From the NCBI RefSeq assembly GCF_022682495.2, contig NC_071396.1:17605735-17669734 (forward strand): a stretch of 64,000 bases of DNA. The letters are read 5' to 3'. Origin of the DNA: Desmodus rotundus (Eukaryota > Chordata > Mammalia > Chiroptera > Phyllostomidae). Shown one piece after another: positions 59,101 through 64,000 of this stretch (position 1 is its first letter; every line of letters starts with the position of its first letter). Both the position numbers and the translations under genes were made by a program. The notes beneath the pieces are model-generated. The model was not told the DNA's origin and made no database searches. It saw only the letters and a program-made list of their open reading frames with translations.

Positions 59101-59817
59101 GTTAGCCTTGTGATTGATTCCTAGTTTCATAGCATTGTGGTCAGAGAAGATGCTTGATATGATTTCAAACTTATTAAATTTATTGAGACTTGTTTTATGT
59201 CATAACATGTGGTCTCTCCTGGAAAACATTCCATGTGCCCCTGAAAACTATGTATATTCTGCTGCTTTGGGATGAAATGCTCTGAAGATATCAATTAAAT
59301 CCATTTGATCTAGTGTATTGTTTATGGCCACCGTCTCCTTGATTTTCTGCTTGGGAGATCTGTCCATTGAAGTCAAATCCCGATAAAATCCTGACTGTGA
59401 CTGTATTTCTGTTGATCTGTCACTTTATGTCCATCAAGATTTGCTTTACCTACTTAGGTGCTCCTGTGTTGGGTATGTAAATGTTTACTAGGGTTATATC
59501 CTCTTATTGGATTGTTCCCTTTATCATTATGTAGTGTCCTCCTCTGTGTCTTACTATAGCCTTTGCTTTAAAGTCTATTTTGTCAGATATAAGTACTGCT
59601 AACCCAGCTTTTTTTCCTTTCCATTTGCATGAAATATCTGTTTCCATCCCTTTACTTTTACTCTGTGTGTATCTTTCATTAAGGGGTGGGTCTCTTGGAG
59701 GCAGAAAATATATGGGTCTTGTTTTCTTATCCAGTCAGCTACCCAATGTCATTTTGTTGGAGCATTTAAGCCATTTACATTTAAGGTAATTATTGACAGA
59801 TATGTATGTAGTGCCAT
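56142..59817 (-). pseudogene. L1 ORF2 (endonuclease-reverse transcriptase), decayed
   Basis: ATG is at 59817-59815, followed by endonuclease sequence. The RT entry is at 58470-58400 (NKSLGPDSFTGKFYQTF); the FADD motif is within KMSLFADDMTVYIE (57880-57835). The C-terminal region runs ILRKK-like (57377), [20 protein letters not shown] (56640) and ends MITLIYGI stop at 56142. All domains are recognisable, spread over many short frames, so it is non-functional. No large internal deletion, unlike the 45486 copy. Confidence 0.9.
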
Positions 59818-59880
59818 ATTATTGTTAGAAGGATTTTATTTGCTTTTTTTTTTTTCTTTCTCTTTCTCTTCTTCTTCTTC

Positions 59881-60710
59881 TTAGAACAAGCCCTTTAACA
59901 TTTGTTGCAATAATGGTTTTTTGGTAACAAACTCCTTTAGCTTTTTCTTGTCTGGGAAGATCCCTGTTTCTTCTTTGATTTTAAATGATAGCCTTGCTGG
60001 GTAAAGTTTCCTTGGTTGTAGGTCCTTGCTTTTCATCATCTTGAGTATTTCACACCACTCACTTCTGGCCTGGAATGTTTCTGTTGAGAAATCAGATGAC
60101 AGTCTAAGTGGTGCTCCCTTGTAGGTGACTACCTGCTTTTCTCTTGCAGCTTTTAGGATTCTCCCATTGTCTTTAAGCCTTGACATTTTAACTATGATGT
60201 GTTTCAGGGTAGGCCTCTTTGGGTCCAATTTGTTTCGGGCTCTGAGCTTCTTGGACTTGTGTATCTTTTTCCTTCATCAGATTAGGGAAGTTAATCAGTC
60301 ATTATTTCTTCAAATAGATTCTCAATTCCTTGTTCACTCTCTTCTTCTTCTGGTATTCCCATGATGCGGATGTTGCTACACTTTATGTTGTCCAAAATGT
60401 TTCTTAAGCCCTCCTCATTTTTTAAAATTATTTTTTCTTTTTGTTGCTCTGCCTCAGTGGTTTTTACTACCTTTTCTTCCAAATCACTGACTTGAAATTT
60501 GCTTCATCTTACCTAATGCTTATTCCTTCCAGTGTATTATTTATTTCAGATATTTCATTCTTTATTTCTGACTAGACCTTTTTATGGTTTCTATGTATTT
60601 TTTCATGCTGTTGAGCATCCTTGTAATTATTATTCTAAATTCTCTATCTGATAAATTGCTTGACTCTTATTTCATCTAGTTCTTCTTCTGGAGATTTCTC
60701 ATGTATTTTC
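59881..60710 (-). pseudogene. L1 ORF1, decayed
   Basis: ATG near 60710 (MKIHEKSPEEELDEIR). The coiled-coil region follows, then EEKVVKTTEAEQQKEKIILK (60479-60420), NIRIMGIPEEEESEQGIENL (60390-60310), MDPKRPTLKHIIVKMSRLKD (60228-60170) and LRLSSDFSTETFQARSEW (60105-60050) to MLKGLF at 59881. Stops occur in the N-terminal half; the C-terminal ~115 codons are open. Confidence 0.87.
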
Positions 60711-61294
60711 ATTTGGAGTCTGTTTTTCTTCCCATTTTGTCTGCTTCTTTGTGTTTTCTGAATTAGCTGTTAATTCAATCAGTTGTTGAGTGGATCAGTT
60801 AGTAAACTAATCAAGGGGTAATCAGCAACTGAGCTTAAGTACCACAGGGCTGAGCAGAATAATTCCTGTGGGTGGGGCTATTTCTTCCCCTCAGTCTGAT
60901 TCACTTGGGGGGGTTCTCTCTGCCTGAGGGAGACGGCTCCTGCAGTGTGGGGAATGACTCAGCACAGGGATCCTGGTGGCTATTCCTTCAGCTTTCTCCC
61001 CAGAGCCATCAACCCCATACTTTCCTCAAGCATCTCTAGTCCACTTTGCCCTTCATCTGCTGGAGCCTAGGGTAAGTGGCTATAAGCAAAATTTTGTGCA
61101 TTGGCCCTTTAAGAGGCTCTCTGCATCTCCAGCCATCTTTCCATGGCTGACAGAAATCCTGCTGCTTTTCACAGCTGGATGTTATCTGCATTCCTTTCCT
61201 GGGTTTTGTTCTGTAGGCTTGGGAGCCCATCTTTGGGTTTAGACCCCACACTTCTCAGGGGGAAGCCCCTGGCCACTGAAATATTCCTCTAGAA

Positions 61295-61458
61295 CACAGG
61301 TGGCAAACACACCCTGTTTCTACCCAGTGGCAGCACCGAGCTCACGCCCAACTGTTAAGGAATAGTTACATTTACACAGTCCTAAAATTACATTCGGCCC
61401 TTTGAAGGCAACCGTGAGGCTGATGTGGGCCCTGGTGAACATGAGTTTGACACCCCTG
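61295..61458. mobile_element. Non-autonomous hAT transposon inserted in L1 5'UTR, perfect 8-bp TSD
   Basis: CTCTAGAA occurs at 61287-61294 and 61459-61466. The left end CACAGGTGGCAAACAC and the right end GAGTTTGACACCCCTG (reversed CAGGGGTGTCAAACTC) are inverted. The 164-bp body has no coding capacity and closely matches 26204-26297. Flanking L1 5'UTR sequence continues across the insertion. Confidence 0.93.
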
Positions 61459-61599
61459 CTCTAGAACGTCAGCTGCTGCCTGTGGAAGCCCAGCCAGACC
61501 TCCCGCGCCTCCTCTGCACTCCCTACCTGTCTTGTTGTGTGAAGTGGTTATAAGGCTTCTCTCCAGCTAGCATTCAGTTCTGTCCCCTCATTTCTAACA

Positions 61600-61936
61600 G
61601 AATAAGTGCCAAATTCTTGGGCTTATAAAACTTGGTGCATGATTGAGATTTTCGAGGTAATAAATAGATCATAGTTTTTATCTCCAGATTTTTGCAAGCT
61701 AGTTTTCATAGGTGAGTGCTCAATAAACACCTATTTTGATATATATTTTTAATCATATAACATAGTAGGATCCTATATGATTTTGATATAAAATGGGTAA
61801 ACCTATCAACTATCCTTTAGTTTGACATCACTGAGGTTAGAAAATGTAATCATTAAATAAAATAACCTCAATAAAATGATAATGTTTCCAAGTAATCCAC
61901 TTAAAGGGGTATCTAAAACACTTAGAAGAATTGTCA

Positions 61937-61939
<3 letters not shown>
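61600..61939. other. AT-rich unique sequence
   Basis: No gene or named repeat. Confidence 0.45.

Positions 61940-61970
<31 letters not shown>
61940..61970 (+). repeat. (CA)n microsatellite
   Basis: About fifteen uninterrupted CA units. Confidence 0.97.
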
Positions 61971-61973
<3 letters not shown>

Positions 61974-62409
61974 CTGTGATAACTTTTGGTCACCAATGTA
62001 ACCAAAACATAGGTCTGGCTGGCTGGCTGCCACTGTGAAAGCCAAAACTTGAGAAGCAGGTGCTAATGTAAAGGAAGTGGTTTATTTTCAGGTGCTGGCC
62101 ACCTGGAAGATGGGCACTCGTGTCTCAAAGACTGTCTCCACTTCTCAGTGAAGGTAGAGGTATTTATAAGGAGGGAGAGGGGAACAGACCAAAAAGATCA
62201 AGGGAAGGGACTGCAAAGTTCTGTACGTGCAGATGAGCACAGTCCACCCCAATAAGGAAAGTGATGGTCCGGTCCAGTGTGCATCATCCTGCTTACTTAT
62301 CCTGGCTTCGTATCATCCCATCTTCACACCATCTTGGTCCCATGGCTGAAAGTCAGCAAACCTGCTGGAGCTGGGATGCCTGAAGTTCAGAATCTGCATC
62401 TTTTGAAGT
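61971..62409. other. Unique sequence, possibly old LTR-like
   Basis: No gene. The composition (GGTATTTATAAGGAGGGAGA, runs of mixed GC) is reminiscent of an LTR, but no ends or family could be identified. Confidence 0.35.
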
Positions 62410-62426
62410 TAGTTTTTAGGATTCTT

Positions 62427-62643
62427 TTTGTTTTTTTAAATAATTTTTACTTATTTATTTCTAGAGAGAAGGGGAAGGAGGGAGAAAGAGAGGGAGAAAA
62501 ACATCAATGTGTGGTTGCCTCTCACGCATCCCAAACTGGGGACCTGGCCCACAACCCAGGCATGTGCCCTGACTGGGAATCGGATCAGCAACCCTTTGAT
62601 TTGCAGGCCAACACTCAATCCACTGAGCTACACCAGCCAAGAC
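62427..62643 (-). mobile_element. VES-type bat SINE, minus strand, 17-bp TSD
   Basis: TAGTTTTTAGGATTCTT (62410-62426) and TAGTTTCTAGGATTCTT (62644-62660) flank it with one mismatch. On the minus strand: TTGGCTGGTGTAGCTCAGTG (A box), the B-box region, GAGGCAACCACACATTGATG, a CT tract and the tail AAATAAATAAGTAAAAATT. Confidence 0.96.
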
Positions 62644-62660
62644 TAGTTTCTAGGATTCTT

Positions 62661-64000
62661 ATGCAAACATGCTGTTCAGCTGCAAGCTACATATTAGTCA
62701 GAGTCCTCACTTACAGAAACAATGTCAAAAGAATGGTGAGGTAGCTTATTCTCCACATTACAAATTTCCACTGTTGCAGTAATGTTATCAGAGGACACTG
62801 TAAGGAGTAGAATACTTTTACTCAGAAGTAATTATGAGTATAAAGAAGATGAAGTGGCCACTAGAGTAAGCATGGTGTCTTGGTGAGAGTCGGTTAAGAC
62901 GAAGACCATACAAAGAGCTAGGGGCCAAATTGTGATGCATGTGACGCCCTTAGAGATGCTTAAGGAGAAAGGCAGACAGCACTCCCATCATCAAGAGAAC
63001 CAAAGGGCCACTTGGGCCTCTGGTGCAATCCCCCTTTACCATAGGTGAGGATTTTTGTACTTGAAGGGAGATCACCCAGTCACAGAACAAAGCAGGACAG
63101 GAAGAAGATGAAACTGAAGCAGCATTATTTATCTTTGGGTGCAAGCTCACAATGAAGGAGAATAATCACTTAAATTGTAGGTCAATTATTTGATTGGAAT
63201 GAGATTAATGATATTTTTGATATAGTTTGCCAATAGAATGATCAGAATTTAACAAAGAAACATTTTGCCATTTCCGATTAGACCCGCCAATGACATGTAG
63301 AATGGCAGCTCTCCGTGAGGCAGTGGGGTTGTTGGCTGAAGGGACTTTAATAGGCTATTTCATAAAAGTCTGTGGAGAAGTTGTCACCCTTACCTTTTCC
63401 TTCAAATCACTAGTCCATAATTAAGTATGTGACTTCAGTGATGAAGAGCAAAGGTTCAGGTTGATAAATAAAACCAAATGATTTACGTGCTAGGCAAGGG
63501 TGTCAGAACAGTGAATTGAAGGTGCTCAGAATCTCCTGGTCTTGCGGGGACAAGGGGCTGGGAGTCCAGAGGCCGACCTACCCGGCCCCTGCGTGGCTGC
63601 CATTCCTGGCTGGCGGGGCAGCGTGTCCAGTGTGCTGGCTAACCTCTCTGTGACATCGAGGGTCTATTTCTCCTGGGTTAGCTGTGAACAAATCCACGGT
63701 GTTGTATTGAAAACCCTCAAAGGTCTTTACTTAAAACGGAACTTATTCCATCATTAAATGTGCAAATGATAAGTTTTATTTTCACTAAAACAGGCAATAA
63801 GAAATAAAACCTCGATGGTATATAAGGAAATATTTTGATACTTAAAATCATCAAAATAAATGTAAAATAGAGATAACAATGTCCTATATACAGTCGATTC
63901 TCATTAAATACGTGCATGTCAAAGGAATTACTGAAACAAATGAAAATACATTGCAATCTCAGGTTGCCAGCACACTTCCATGAGTATGTGGAATTTGACA
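62661..64000. other. Unique non-coding sequence to window end
   Basis: AT-leaning DNA; 63540-63680 is GC-richer. No gene, RNA or repeat recognised. Confidence 0.45.

Larger units (their letters stand above)
55911..61597 (-). mobile_element. Near-full-length L1, minus strand, carrying a hAT insertion
   Basis: The order on the minus strand is 5'UTR (61597-60712, interrupted by the hAT at 61295-61458), ORF1 (60710-about 59880), ORF2 (59817-56142), 3'UTR, tail at 55911. The 5'UTR lines up with that of the plus-strand L1 at 34619 on both sides of the hAT: CACTAGCTGGAGAGAAGCC at 34735 against ATGCTAGCTGGAGAGAAGCC reversed near 61567. It lacks about the first 90 bases of that copy. No clear TSD was found. 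Both ORFs are broken. Confidence 0.9.

Overview
This is nuclear DNA from a mammal, most likely a bat. The main evidence is a set of seven tRNA-derived SINEs of the bat VES type: a 5' half with Pol III A and B boxes, the motif GGCTCAGTGG, a CT-rich tail and an AATAAA-type poly(A) end. They occur in both orientations, most with recognisable target-site duplications (TSDs). They sit beside two L1 lineages, half-L1 (HAL1) elements and several cut-and-paste DNA transposons (mariner, a Tc1/mariner-like MITE, hAT). This mix is typical of bat genomes and fits Yangochiroptera best, although species cannot be fixed from sequence alone. There is no bacterial-style gene organisation, no rRNA or cellular tRNA gene, no CRISPR array, and no host protein-coding gene I can name. 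The window reads as intergenic or deep-intronic DNA. Layout. 0-5 kb: VES SINE, 5'-truncated HAL1 with TSD, internally deleted mariner. 5-10 kb: a short L1 3' end with a 15-bp TSD, then a long L1 with intact ends, three 54-bp monomers in its 5'UTR, and a ~3.8-kb internal deletion that fuses ORF1 in frame to the end of ORF2; then a hairpin MITE. 10-31 kb: mostly unique sequence with five VES/bat SINE or hAT insertions, an ancient L1M tail, two minisatellites (18.8 and 27.05 kb) and one unexplained exon-like block (12647-12851, minus strand). 31-41.8 kb: short L1 3' end, then a full-length plus-strand L1 (34619-40488, 11-bp TSD) with decayed ORF1 and ORF2. 42-45 kb: ancient L1M split by a SINE, then unique DNA. 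45.5-62 kb: a minus-strand cluster made of a truncated L1 (45486-49375), a full-length HAL1 with a 13-bp TSD (50151-51987) and a near-full-length L1 (about 55911-61597). The last carries a hAT element inside its 5'UTR with a perfect 8-bp TSD. 62-64 kb: a CA repeat, one more SINE and unique DNA. How the parts relate. HAL1 and VES SINEs encode no reverse transcriptase; families of this kind are thought to be mobilised by L1 ORF2 protein, and L1-type TSDs and A-rich ends are visible on many copies here. All ORF1 and ORF2 frames seen are broken or truncated, so no autonomous element is intact. The nested insertions (hAT in L1, SINE in L1M) give relative ages. The items most worth a second look are the in-frame ORF1-ORF2 fusion L1, the 54-bp monomers in its 5'UTR, the complete HAL1, the two-level minisatellite at 18.8-19.3 kb, and the exon-like block at 12.6-12.9 kb.
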